A stretch of DNA of 64,000 nucleotides. Origin: Akkermansia muciniphila. Lineage in GTDB: Bacteria; Verrucomicrobiota; Verrucomicrobiia; Verrucomicrobiales; Akkermansiaceae. The stretch is taken from the NCBI GenBank assembly GCA_945888515.1, contig CAMDAD010000006.1, positions 62,001 through 126,000 on the forward strand. Direction: 5' to 3'. A program made the translations under genes and the position numbers. This document shows, in pieces, positions 17,783 through 26,593 of this stretch (within the stretch, counting starts at the first letter, position 1; each line of letters starts with the position of its first letter). The notes under the pieces were generated by a model. It was not told the DNA's origin. It searched no databases and worked only from the letters and a program-made list of their open reading frames with translations.

Positions 17783-19879
17783 ATGCGTCCATTCTTCTTG
17801 CTGTTGTTATTACCGTTTTTTGCCCACGCCCAATTCGATAACCTGATCGGCGGCGAGAAGCAGGCGGAGGCTTCGCAATCAGCGCTGATCAGTGAAGTGA
17901 AAACAGTGGCTCCGGGGAAAACCTTCGCCGTGGCCCTTGCACTGACTCATCTCGAGGGATGGCATTCGTATTACCGCAATCCCGGTGGCATCGAGGACAG
18001 CCCCGCGATCACGTGGAAATTACCGAAAGGTTTTACTGCGGGAGAGATGCAATGGCCCGCGCCTCAGATTACTGAACCAGCCTCCCAGATGGATGAGGCC
18101 CATCCGGAAAAAGCCTACACCTACTCGAAGGACGAAGGATTTTTCATCACGGAAATCACCGCGCCTGCGGACTCCTCCTTGATCGGCACCACCATCACAA
18201 TCACTGCCAATGCCCATTGGCAGATCTGCAAGGATTCCTGCAAAGATGAAAAAGCGAGTCTGACGCTTACCTTGCCAGTTGCTGCGGAAAGCGAGTTAGA
18301 TACCGCGCAAGAAGTGGCTTTCGCCAAGGCACGGGCCAGCCAAGCGAAGGTGAGCGACCTGAGCTTCCGCGTGATCAAAAACGGCACGGCTCTGTCCCTC
18401 CACATCAGCGGCGCGAAACAAATGGACAAGGCGCATTTCATCGCCGACCAAAACATCATCACACCACTTGCCGCCATGAGCGCGCGCGCCGATGGCGAGG
18501 ACTTCGTGATCGATCTGAAAACGCGCAAGGAGTTGTTCAATGGAGTGGCCACGGAGCCCGCCAAATCGCTCTCGGGCATCCTGCGTTTCACCGATGCCAG
18601 CGGCGAACAAGTCGTGGCGGTGCCAGCTACCGTCATCACCAAAGCACCTGCCCCACCGCTGCCGATGTCAAAATTTCTCCCTGTTCTGTTAGGCATGTTT
18701 CTCGGTGGTTTGATTCTTAATCTCATGCCCTGTGTGTTTCCGGTGATCGGCATCAAGATTCTCGGATTCGTGCAACAGTCCGGCCAGGACAAGCGCAAGA
18801 TCATCCTGCACGGCTTAGCATTTACCGCAGGGGTGCTGATCAGCTTCTGGGCGCTGAGCGGCATTCTTTTCGCAGCCCGACAGGCGGCGGGTGGTGAGGA
18901 GTTCGGCTGGGGCTATCAGCTACAAAACCACTGGGTGGTCTTAGGCCTGATGATGCTGATGTTTATCATGGCAATGAATCTTTTCGGCGTATTTGAAATG
19001 GGAACCTCTGTCACGGGAGTGGGAGGGAGCTTGCATAGCAAGCAAGGCTTGGGAGGATCCTTTTTCTCGGGCTTTCTGGCCACAGTCGTCGCTACACCCT
19101 GCTCGGGGCCCTTTCTTGGCGCGGCCATCGGCGCCGCGATCGTACTGCCGCCCATACAGTTTTTCACCGCATTCACCGTCATGGCACTGGGCCTAGCCCT
19201 GCCCTATTTGCTGATGTCGGCGTTTCCCAAATTGGTCGATTACCTGCCTCGCCCCGGCGCCTGGATGGAGACTTTCAAGCAGGGCATGTCCTTCCTTCTT
19301 TTCGCCACTGCCGGCTACCTACTGTGGGTCTATACCGGACTGATCGAGCTAGACAATATGCTCAACCCGATCTTCGGACTCGCGACCGTCGGCCTAGCTT
19401 GCTGGATCTATGGCCGCTGGAATACCTATGCGCGTCCGCGCTCGGTGCGACTCTATGCCATACTCGTATCGCTGCTTTTCGCCGTTGGCGGCATCTACTA
19501 TGCGGGTAGTATTAAAAAAGGTGTTGAGTGGGAAACGTGGTCGCAGGAACGCGTGGAGGAATTGTTAGACGAAGGCAAGCCGGTCTATGTGGACTTCACC
19601 GCAAAGTGGTGTCTCACCTGTCAGGTCAACAAACGCAATGCCTACAGTGCGGAGGTGATTCAGTTGATGAAAGACCGAGGCATTGTGGCTTTGAAAGCTG
19701 ACAAGACCAAACCCGATCCCAAGATCGAGGCTAAGCTCGAAGAACTCAACCGCACGGCCATCCCCGTCAATGTCTTGTATATTAAGGAAAAAGATCCCAT
19801 CATCACGCCGGAGGTGCTGACTTCTGGCTATTTGCTCGATCTATTCCGCAAAGAAACCCTAGTGCCTGAGGGGGAATAA
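17783..19879 (+). CDS. dsbD: Thiol:disulfide interchange protein DsbD
   Basis: Moves reducing equivalents from cytoplasmic thioredoxin across the inner membrane to periplasmic thiol proteins. The ATG at 17783 gives MRPFFLLLLLPFFAHAQ, a signal peptide; earlier in-frame starts are not supported. Domains in order: an N-terminal DsbD-alpha-like domain (HWQICKDSCKDEK carries the reactive Cys pair), eight or so membrane spans with the redox cysteines in LMPCVFPVIGIKILG and TPCSGPFLGAA, and a C-terminal thioredoxin-like domain with active site AKWCLTCQVNKR. Length about 698 residues, normal for full-length DsbD/ScsB. A weak TACGAT -10-like element lies just before the ATG. Confidence 0.95.
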   Translation: MRPFFLLLLLPFFAHAQFDNLIGGEKQAEASQSALISEVKTVAPGKTFAVALALTHLEGWHSYYRNPGGIEDSPAITWKLPKGFTAGEMQWPAPQITEPASQMDEAHPEKAYTYSKDEGFFITEITAPADSSLIGTTITITANAHWQICKDSCKDEKASLTLTLPVAAESELDTAQEVAFAKARASQAKVSDLSFRVIKNGTALSLHISGAKQMDKAHFIADQNIITPLAAMSARADGEDFVIDLKTRKELFNGVATEPAKSLSGILRFTDASGEQVVAVPATVITKAPAPPLPMSKFLPVLLGMFLGGLILNLMPCVFPVIGIKILGFVQQSGQDKRKIILHGLAFTAGVLISFWALSGILFAARQAAGGEEFGWGYQLQNHWVVLGLMMLMFIMAMNLFGVFEMGTSVTGVGGSLHSKQGLGGSFFSGFLATVVATPCSGPFLGAAIGAAIVLPPIQFFTAFTVMALGLALPYLLMSAFPKLVDYLPRPGAWMETFKQGMSFLLFATAGYLLWVYTGLIELDNMLNPIFGLATVGLACWIYGRWNTYARPRSVRLYAILVSLLFAVGGIYYAGSIKKGVEWETWSQERVEELLDEGKPVYVDFTAKWCLTCQVNKRNAYSAEVIQLMKDRGIVALKADKTKPDPKIEAKLEELNRTAIPVNVLYIKEKDPIITPEVLTSGYLLDLFRKETLVPEGE

Positions 19880-19886
19880 AGTATGA

Positions 19887-20081
19887 ATCAGTGAATCTTT
19901 TCACGAACGTCAGCAGTTCGAACTTCCTGATACGGGCGATGATCCCTATGCCGAAAAAACCAGCACCCCGGGAGAAGTCATCAGCACCTATCATCCCTTC
20001 AATGTCATGGATGTTCGCGGACTCCGCCCGGGTTCACTGGCGCTGGACCTTTCTTGCCAAAAAAAGTTCCGAATTCCCTAA
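19887..20081 (+). CDS. Possible small conserved-looking protein without a usable AUG in frame
   Basis: Between the convergent dsbD and carboxynorspermidine synthase genes lies a 64-codon frame whose translation looks strongly protein-like: SESFHERQQFELPDTGDDPY, then TYHPFNVMDVRGLRPG and a C-terminal CQKKFRIP before TAA at 20079-20081. Its first codon after a stop is ATC; no ATG, GTG or TTG occurs before codon 44. An ATG at 19883, 8 bases after GAGGGGG, is one base out of frame and would read Met-Asn-Gln-stop, so a +1 shift at that TGA would join it to the long frame. It may be a real gene using AUC or frameshifting, a recently broken gene, or a sequencing error. The family is not recognised. 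Confidence 0.42.
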   Translation: MSESFHERQQFELPDTGDDPYAEKTSTPGEVISTYHPFNVMDVRGLRPGSLALDLSCQKKFRIP

Positions 20082-20099
20082 GCCATCCATCTGGAGGCC

Positions 20100-21323
20100 T
20101 CAGGCCACTGAGAAACTCGCGGCCTGTTCGGACGTGAGCTCGATGAACTGCCACGGCAGACCGTATACGTTCAGATCGGCCATGAAGGGATCGGGATCAT
20201 ATTGCTCCATGTTCCAGACTCCCGGCTTGCGCCACGTGCCTTCGAGCATTTGCTTCGCACCGATCATGGCTGGCACACCGGTGGTGTAGGATATGGCTTG
20301 CGAGCCGACCTCGGCAAAGCACGCTTCATGGTCGCAAATATTATAGATATAGATCGCTTTCGTTTTGCCATCCTTGAGTCCGGTGATGATGTTACCGATG
20401 CAGGTCTTCCCCTTGGTGGTGACGCCGAGGTCGCCGGGATTCGGCAGCACTGCCTTCAAAAACTGCAAAGGAATGATCTCCACACCTTGGTAAGTCACAG
20501 GATCAATGCGAGTCATGCCAACATTTTGCAATACCTCCAGATGTTTCAGATAGTTCGGAGAGAACGACATCCAGAACTGTGCACGTCTGATCGTGGGGAT
20601 ATGTTTTACGAGTGACTCCAACTCCTCGTGATACATGCGATAAATTTCGAAACTGCCTACGCCATCGGGGCAAGTGAAGCCTTGATGCTGAGACATCGCC
20701 GGGGTTTCCACAAATTCTCCGTTCTCAAAATGGCGGCACGGCGCAGTCACTTCGCGGATGTTAATTTCCGGATTGAAGTTGGTGGCAAAGGCATGGCCGT
20801 GATTGCCGCCATTGACATCGATGATATCCAGCGTTTGAATTTCATCGAAATGATGTTTGAGGGCCCACGCGGTAAAAACATTCGTCACTCCTGGATCGAA
20901 GCCGGAACCCAGCAGCGCCGATCGTCCGGCTTGGGTGAATTTTTCTTGATAAGCCCATTGCCAGGAATACTCGAACTTCGCCACATCGGGTGGCTCGTAG
21001 TTGGCGGTATCAAGGTAATCGATACCAGCGGCAAGGCAGGCGTCCATGAGGGGAAGATCCTGATAAGGCAGAGCGACGTTGAGCACGAGATCCGGCTTGA
21101 TCGACTGGAGATAGGCGCTAGTAGCTGCGACATCGTCAGCGTTGATCGCGGCGGTGTCTATCCTCACACCCGTGCGGTTCCATACTGAAGCGGCGATATC
21201 ATCGCACTTCGATTTGGTGCGTGATGCAAGAGTGATTTTGGTGAAAACGGCGGGGACTTGGGCGCATTTGTGAGCGACCACGCTACCCACGCCGCCAGCA
21301 CCGATGATGAGAACGTGTGACAT
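20100..21323 (-). CDS. Carboxynorspermidine synthase (saccharopine dehydrogenase family)
   Basis: A 407-residue NADPH-dependent enzyme predicted to condense aspartate semialdehyde with a diamine to give carboxynorspermidine or carboxyspermidine, the alternative polyamine route. The Rossmann motif is VLIIGAGGVGSVVAHKCA at the N-terminus, followed by family segments LVLNVALPYQDLPLMDACL, GIDYLDTANYEP, LLGSGFDPGVTNVF and DVNGGNHGHAFATNFNPE, which match LYS1-like carboxynorspermidine dehydrogenases closely. The partner decarboxylase (nspC) that is often adjacent is absent here. The name rests on these segments; lysine-biosynthetic saccharopine dehydrogenase is less likely because of the DGVGSFEIYRMYHEE region. 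Confidence 0.85.
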   Translation of the reverse strand: MSHVLIIGAGGVGSVVAHKCAQVPAVFTKITLASRTKSKCDDIAASVWNRTGVRIDTAAINADDVAATSAYLQSIKPDLVLNVALPYQDLPLMDACLAAGIDYLDTANYEPPDVAKFEYSWQWAYQEKFTQAGRSALLGSGFDPGVTNVFTAWALKHHFDEIQTLDIIDVNGGNHGHAFATNFNPEINIREVTAPCRHFENGEFVETPAMSQHQGFTCPDGVGSFEIYRMYHEELESLVKHIPTIRRAQFWMSFSPNYLKHLEVLQNVGMTRIDPVTYQGVEIIPLQFLKAVLPNPGDLGVTTKGKTCIGNIITGLKDGKTKAIYIYNICDHEACFAEVGSQAISYTTGVPAMIGAKQMLEGTWRKPGVWNMEQYDPDPFMADLNVYGLPWQFIELTSEQAASFSVA

Positions 21324-21504
21324 GCGGGTTTGATAAGCGCGTCACGGTGATTTTTCAAGCATCATCTGACGACACCTTGGTCACCGAAGTGACATACCCA
21401 TTCCATGGACACGAACACCGCATCGCGAACATACTTTTTAAGATGATAGCGCAGAAGATCATCATTCCACATCGTCACGCAAACTCCCTACAGGCGGACA
21501 AGCA

Positions 21505-22767
21505 CTACATCTGAAGTTCGAGTTGCGTTGATGGTGGCGTTTTTTGGAGTAACACGATGCGGTTGGTATTCGTGCCCTTGCTTGCATTATCAACGCCCCA
21601 GCAATTCGAGGTTTTGGTAAATTCTTGGTCGTTGATCAAAATCGCAAACGGTTGCAGACCACTCGCTGACGCAGCGGGCAGAACAAGATCTTCTAACAGA
21701 ATTTTCCCGTTGCGCACCTCTCCGACTTCGAACGCCACGATCCCGCCAGCAACCAGAACACGCGCTAGCTCGAGAAACACCTGGCGCATCGCCTCTTGCC
21801 AAGCATCGGCATTCCGCAGTTGCCAGATCGGCACCGCTTTCGAGTCGATGCCGTTGAACCAACAACGCAGCCAGTTGTCCTGATCGTATTGCACGATATC
21901 GAGAAACGGCGGCGAAGTAACAACGAGCGAAATACTGTTGCTGGCGATGTCAGAGGTCTTCGCACTGTTCGAGGTGAGACACTGGGATTTTTTGCCAATT
22001 TGACTCAGGTGTTTTTTTTCCACGGGAGTAAGATCCTTGAGCAACGAGGCGGATTTTTTGAGAATGATCTTACGAATATCACGCGCGGTGGGAGTTTGAT
22101 TGCGCTTCTCGTTGATGCGGATTTGCGAAGCGATGGAAACTGCTTGGTTCGGCGGGAGGGTGTAGACGGAGAAAAATCCCGCGGAGTGTCCGGTCAAGCG
22201 ATTGGTCGCAACCATGCGAATCCACGAGTCGGTAGCATCCAACGTGCCTGCCGTTTCCCGTTGCAAAAAGTATTCACGCAGGGCGCAGAGTTCGCGCAAG
22301 GTATCGGGGTGATAAAAGACGCTCAAGTCCTCGCGGATTTCCTTCACATGCGTCAGATCGATGTCCTCTAACCGTTTTTCGATTGCATTCATATCGACCG
22401 AATAAAGCCGTGGCAGGCAGAGCAGCGCGGAGAGTGGATTCACATCGCAGCCGACAGGAATCCGGCCCAACAACGCACTCTCTAACAAAGTGGTGCCGCG
22501 ACCCATGAAGGGATCATAGACTTTATCAAGAGGGCTGGTGAAGCGCTCGATGAAAAAGCGCGGCAGTTGCGGCTTGAAGCAGGCGCGATATGAAACCTCG
22601 TGCAGCGAATGGGCGGCACGTTGTTTGGCTGTCCAGAATTCATTCACATAGACGGGCAGATTTCTCCCCTGCCAAGACTTTTCGATCACGGTAGTGGACG
22701 TGCCGAAATCGGCAAACCCTCTGATTTCCCGATGAAAAGCCTCGATGGGAGAAAACGCGTGCGACAT
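21505..22767 (-). CDS. Orphan DNA methyltransferase (TSPPF type)
   Basis: A 420-residue S-adenosylmethionine-dependent DNA methyltransferase. AdoMet-binding motif I is DPFMGRGTTLLE at residues 85-96, and the catalytic motif IV is VVTSPPF (TSPPF at 284-288), which is the form common in N4-cytosine and some N6-adenine enzymes. Motif I precedes motif IV by about 200 residues, and the variable region between them presumably reads the target. GIVAFEVGEVRNG near the C-terminus fits a later core strand. No restriction endonuclease or specificity subunit lies beside it, so it is an orphan that may act in regulation or in protection. Target sequence unknown. Confidence 0.82.
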   Translation of the reverse strand: MSHAFSPIEAFHREIRGFADFGTSTTVIEKSWQGRNLPVYVNEFWTAKQRAAHSLHEVSYRACFKPQLPRFFIERFTSPLDKVYDPFMGRGTTLLESALLGRIPVGCDVNPLSALLCLPRLYSVDMNAIEKRLEDIDLTHVKEIREDLSVFYHPDTLRELCALREYFLQRETAGTLDATDSWIRMVATNRLTGHSAGFFSVYTLPPNQAVSIASQIRINEKRNQTPTARDIRKIILKKSASLLKDLTPVEKKHLSQIGKKSQCLTSNSAKTSDIASNSISLVVTSPPFLDIVQYDQDNWLRCWFNGIDSKAVPIWQLRNADAWQEAMRQVFLELARVLVAGGIVAFEVGEVRNGKILLEDLVLPAASASGLQPFAILINDQEFTKTSNCWGVDNASKGTNTNRIVLLQKTPPSTQLELQM

Positions 22768-22913
22768 GACTAGCGATTGAGCAAGTTCTGGGAAAGCCTG
22801 TCAAGCGTTGCGGCGAGCTACCAATGACAAACCGTGCTAACCGCTCTCACGACACAAAAATCCATTGATTTTTTTGTGCTTTCAGTCTTTAACATCCGTC
22901 CACCCAATCAACC

Positions 22914-24692
22914 ATGCGCACACATCATTGCAATCAACTCCGCCTTTCTGACATCGATCAAACCGTGACTTTGATCGGTTGGGTGAATTCGGCACGTGAC
23001 CACGGCGGCGTAATTTTTGCCGACCTGCGCGATCGCGAGGGTCTGACTCAGGTAGTATTTCGCCCAGAGGAAAATGCGGCATTGGCCGAAATTTCTCATA
23101 CCTTGCGCGATGAGGACGTGATTCAGGTGACAGGGCGCGTTTCCCAGCGTCTCGATGGCACGGCCAACGAAAAAATCGCCACAGGAGAAATCGAAGTCAT
23201 CGCCACAGACTTGAACATCATCAACAAGGCGGACGTGTTGCCATTCCAGCTCGATAAGGAGTTGTCGAACGAGGATCTTCGCATGAAATACCGCTACCTC
23301 GACATCCGCCGCCCGCGGATGACGCAGAACCTGCGCACCCGCCACCGTGTCACTAAGAGCACGCGCGATTTCCTCGACGAGCAAGGGTTTTGTGAAATCG
23401 AGACGCCCATTCTCTCGAAGTCCACCCCGGAAGGAGCGCGGGACTTCCTTGTACCCTCGCGCTTGCAACCTGGTAGTTTCTACGCTTTGCCACAAGCTCC
23501 GCAGCAATACAAGCAGTTGCTGATGGTGGGCGGGATTGAAAAATACTTTCAAGTCGCCAAGTGCTTTCGCGATGAAGACCTGCGCGCTGACCGCCAACCA
23601 GAATTCACCCAGATCGATATCGAGTCCTCGTTCGTTGGCCAGGAGGACATCCTCGCCTTAGTCGAGGGTCTGATCGGTCGGATTTTCCGCGATGCCAAGG
23701 GCGTCACGATCCCCGCCTCTTTCGAGCGCATGACGTGGCGTGAGGCCATGGACATCTACGGATCGGACAAGCCGGATCGTCGCTTCGGCTACCACATCAC
23801 CGACCTCGGCGCGGTGTTCGCTGAATCGAACTTCAAGGTTTTCTCCGGCGCACTGCAATCGGGTGGTGTCATCAAGGCGATCAATGCCAAAGGGTTTTCC
23901 CATATCAGCACCGGTCAGGTTGAGGCACTCACCCAGCTCGCGATTCAGCACGGCGCGAAAGGCCTGGCCTACATCCAAGTGCGCGGTGAAACAGTTGATA
24001 CCTGGCGTTCGCCCATCACCAAATTCCTCAGCGAAAGCGAAATCGCGGCGATGAAAGAGGCACTTTCTATCGAAACGGGCGACCTCATTCTCTTTGGAGC
24101 CGGTCCTTGGGAGCAAGTCTGCGAAATTCTCGGTCGCGTGCGTCTCGCTTGTGCGGAAATGCAGAAACTGTTAGAAAACAACACAGAGCTGAATTTCCTG
24201 TGGGTCACGGAGTTTCCCTTGCTTGCCTTTGATGAAGAAAGCAGTCGCTACGTGGCGGTGCACCATCCTTTCACTCGTCCGATTAAGGAAGACGAAGAGA
24301 AATTGCTCAAAGGCGAGCTATCGACCGATCTGCGTGCCAATGCCTACGACGTAGTGCTCAATGGCCACGAGCTCGGCGGGGGTTCCATCCGGATCCACGA
24401 GGCTCCGCTGCAATCGGCCATGTTCAAAGCCCTCGGTATTTCCGAAGAGCAAGCGGCGGAGGAGTTCGGCCACATTCTCGATGCCTTCCGTTTCGGCGCA
24501 CCGCCGCACGGTGGCCTAGCCCTGGGATTGGATCGACTGGTCATGTTGATCTGTGGTGAACACTCGATCCGCGAAGTCATCGCATTCCCGAAAAACAACA
24601 AAGGCAATGACCTGATGAGCCAATCGCCTGCGGAAGTGGACCCGAAACAACTGCGCGATCTTCGCATCCAGACGACTGCGAAAAAGCCGTGA
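22914..24692 (+). CDS. aspS: Aspartate--tRNA ligase
   Basis: A 592-residue class II aminoacyl-tRNA synthetase of the bacterial type. An N-terminal OB-fold anticodon-binding domain (TLIGWVNSARDHGGVIFADL) is followed by motif 1, motif 2 (CFRDEDLRADRQPEFTQID), the bacterial GAD insertion and motif 3 (GGLALGLDRLVMLICGEHS). The DHGG in the anticodon domain carries the His that in other bacteria goes with non-discriminating enzymes that also charge tRNA-Asn, which would then need GatCAB; this is an inference. The ATG at 22914 has no Shine-Dalgarno sequence. A TTGATT -35-like element and TTTAAC are visible upstream near 22866 and 22889. Confidence 0.97.
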   Translation: MRTHHCNQLRLSDIDQTVTLIGWVNSARDHGGVIFADLRDREGLTQVVFRPEENAALAEISHTLRDEDVIQVTGRVSQRLDGTANEKIATGEIEVIATDLNIINKADVLPFQLDKELSNEDLRMKYRYLDIRRPRMTQNLRTRHRVTKSTRDFLDEQGFCEIETPILSKSTPEGARDFLVPSRLQPGSFYALPQAPQQYKQLLMVGGIEKYFQVAKCFRDEDLRADRQPEFTQIDIESSFVGQEDILALVEGLIGRIFRDAKGVTIPASFERMTWREAMDIYGSDKPDRRFGYHITDLGAVFAESNFKVFSGALQSGGVIKAINAKGFSHISTGQVEALTQLAIQHGAKGLAYIQVRGETVDTWRSPITKFLSESEIAAMKEALSIETGDLILFGAGPWEQVCEILGRVRLACAEMQKLLENNTELNFLWVTEFPLLAFDEESSRYVAVHHPFTRPIKEDEEKLLKGELSTDLRANAYDVVLNGHELGGGSIRIHEAPLQSAMFKALGISEEQAAEEFGHILDAFRFGAPPHGGLALGLDRLVMLICGEHSIREVIAFPKNNKGNDLMSQSPAEVDPKQLRDLRIQTTAKKP

Positions 24693-25042
24693 CGTGATGG
24701 AGGCGTTCGGCCTTGCGGATTCGATGCCTAAGGCATGCGGACGAGACGTCCGCGCCACAAGTTCTAGCCTCATCATAGAGACGCTGTAGCGGCTTTGTTT
24801 TTGGGGCCTTGGCTTGGTGGCCCCTTTTTCTATCGCAGAGAGCCTCTCTCGGTGGCTCCAAAACTCGTTTCCGAGTCGGCGGGTTTCCTTTCTCATGGCC
24901 TATGGATTGTGTTCCCCCAGTTGCTCCTCTCCTCCTCGATCCAACTGCGGATTTTAGGTTTATGATGGCAGCTCGGTGCGTGTATGTTTTCGCATCATTC
25001 GCTTGACCTTGTTCCGATGTTTTGTCAGTGTTACGCAGCGCT
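24693..25042. other. Intergenic region with a hairpin repeat-like unit and a terminator
   Basis: No gene is supported. Near 24737-24753 the perfect hairpin GCGGACG-AGA-CGTCCGC sits in a stretch whose minus-strand translation (RTCGADVSSACLR) resembles the spurious frames seen around dispersed palindromic repeats in Verrucomicrobia and Planctomycetes. The aspS terminator follows, then a further imperfect stem around 24838-24860 and the opgG leader. Only one copy of the hairpin is seen in the window, so calling it a dispersed repeat is inference. Confidence 0.4.
24803..24829 (+). terminator. Rho-independent terminator
   Basis: GGGGCC (24803-24808) and GGCCCC (24819-24824) form a short strong stem with a 10-base loop, followed by TTTTT. 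It is the probable end of the aspS transcript, about 110 bases after the stop. Confidence 0.75.
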
Positions 25043-26593
25043 ATGTTACAGCCTCTTTTTTCTCTTGTTGGTGTTGTGTGTGTTTTGCCTATGTCGCTGT
25101 CTGCCTGGGAGCGTGAGGATGTTCGCTTTTCCACGATCGAGGAGAAGGCCAAAGAGCTTGCAGGCAAGGACTATGTGGCAGTGGATAAGGAAGCTCTGCC
25201 CGGCTGGATGAAGTCACTGACCTATGACCAGTATCGCGACATACGATTTCGTCAGGATCGCTCGTTATGGGCGGCGGATCAGGGGAAATTCCGTGCACAG
25301 TTTTTTCACCCCGGCTATCTTTTCCGCGAACCGGTCACCATGCATGAATACACGGACACGCACCGTCAGGAAATCCGGTTTTCGCAGGATTACTTCGAGT
25401 ATGGCCCGCTGATCACCGATCACGCTGAGGAAAAAGGCGACTCCGGCTATGCGGGATTCAAAATCATCAACGACTTCCACGGCAAGGGTATCATCGATGA
25501 GGTCGTGGTGTTCCAGGGTGCGAGCTACTGGCGTGCATTAGGAAAAAATACCCGCTACGGGCTATCAGCTCGCGGGCTGGCGATCGATACGGGCGCCGAG
25601 GGCACGCCGGAAGAGTTTCCGCGTTTCACCGAGTTCTGGCTGGGCAAGCCGAAGCCCGAGGATAGTCGTGTAGAAATGTTTGCGCTGATGGATAGTCCCT
25701 CGGTGGCGGGAGCCTATCGCATCCGCATCACGCCGGGCGAGGATACCTTGATGGAAGTGAAAGCCGTGTTGTTTCCACGCAAGGCAGTGCAGCGTTTCGG
25801 CGTAGCTCCGTTGTCGAGTATGTATTGGTTTGGCGAGAACTCGAAGCGTCGCTTTGATGATTTCCGCCCCGAGGTGCATGATTCCGATGGCTTGGCCATT
25901 CACATGGCCAGTGGCGAAAAAGTATGGCGTCCGATCGCGAATGACACCGGGCGTCTGGACTTCAGTTTCTTTTCTGCCGACCATGTCAAGGGCTTTGGCT
26001 TGGCGCAGCGCGACCGCCGTTTTGTCGCCTACGAAGATGGCGAGGCCGCGTATCATTTGCGTCCATCGGTGTGGATCGAGCCCACCAATGACTGGGGTAA
26101 GGGCAAAGTCATGTTAATGGAAATCCCGACAGTGCGGGAACTGGATGATAACATCGTGGCCACTTGGGTGCCGGATCAAACGCCACAACCAGGGCAGCGC
26201 TATGAGTTTTCGTACAACCAGCGCTGGACGCTCAATGGCGACATTGCTGGAGCCAGTGGCACGGTCGTGGCGACGCGCACAGGGGTGCATGAATGGGAAC
26301 CCGATCAGCGCACGATGATCGTGGAATTCAGTGGCGGGATGTTAGACAAGATCAAGGATCCTGCTGAGCTTACGCCAGTGGTCGAGATCTGCGGTGATGC
26401 AGCGCAGAAACTCAAGATCAAGTTCTCTCATGTTCAGCAGATGGAAGGCGGACGCTGGCGCGTGAGTTTCCGGCTCGCCCCATCGACAGAAGGAGCGAAG
26501 ATGGCGGACATTGGACCAGCGGAAATGCGCTGTTGCCTGAAAAAAGGCGAAGATTTTCTCACTGAAGTATGGGTATACCGAATCCAGCCATAA
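25043..26593 (+). CDS. opgG: Periplasmic glucan biosynthesis protein OpgG/OpgD
   Basis: A periplasmic protein of the MdoG family that shapes or branches osmoregulated periplasmic glucans. From the ATG at 25043 the signal peptide is MLQPLFSLVGVVCVLPMSLS; the reading frame also opens at a TTG 21 bases earlier. Family segments include SYWRALGKNTRYGLSARGLA, APLSSMYWFGENSKRRFDDF, RPEVHDSDGLAIHMASGE and FVAYEDGEAAYHLRPSVW, spread over the expected 516 residues. It is the first gene of a tight operon (24-base overlap with the next gene, then opgH). These genes are best known from Proteobacteria; finding the pair here means the cell likely makes its own periplasmic glucan. Confidence 0.93.
   Translation: MLQPLFSLVGVVCVLPMSLSAWEREDVRFSTIEEKAKELAGKDYVAVDKEALPGWMKSLTYDQYRDIRFRQDRSLWAADQGKFRAQFFHPGYLFREPVTMHEYTDTHRQEIRFSQDYFEYGPLITDHAEEKGDSGYAGFKIINDFHGKGIIDEVVVFQGASYWRALGKNTRYGLSARGLAIDTGAEGTPEEFPRFTEFWLGKPKPEDSRVEMFALMDSPSVAGAYRIRITPGEDTLMEVKAVLFPRKAVQRFGVAPLSSMYWFGENSKRRFDDFRPEVHDSDGLAIHMASGEKVWRPIANDTGRLDFSFFSADHVKGFGLAQRDRRFVAYEDGEAAYHLRPSVWIEPTNDWGKGKVMLMEIPTVRELDDNIVATWVPDQTPQPGQRYEFSYNQRWTLNGDIAGASGTVVATRTGVHEWEPDQRTMIVEFSGGMLDKIKDPAELTPVVEICGDAAQKLKIKFSHVQQMEGGRWRVSFRLAPSTEGAKMADIGPAEMRCCLKKGEDFLTEVWVYRIQP

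Noticed and set aside
21324-21504. 65-codon plus-strand frame between the synthase and methyltransferase genes
   Set aside because: No protein-like composition, no homologue pattern, and it spans the likely promoter of the synthase gene.
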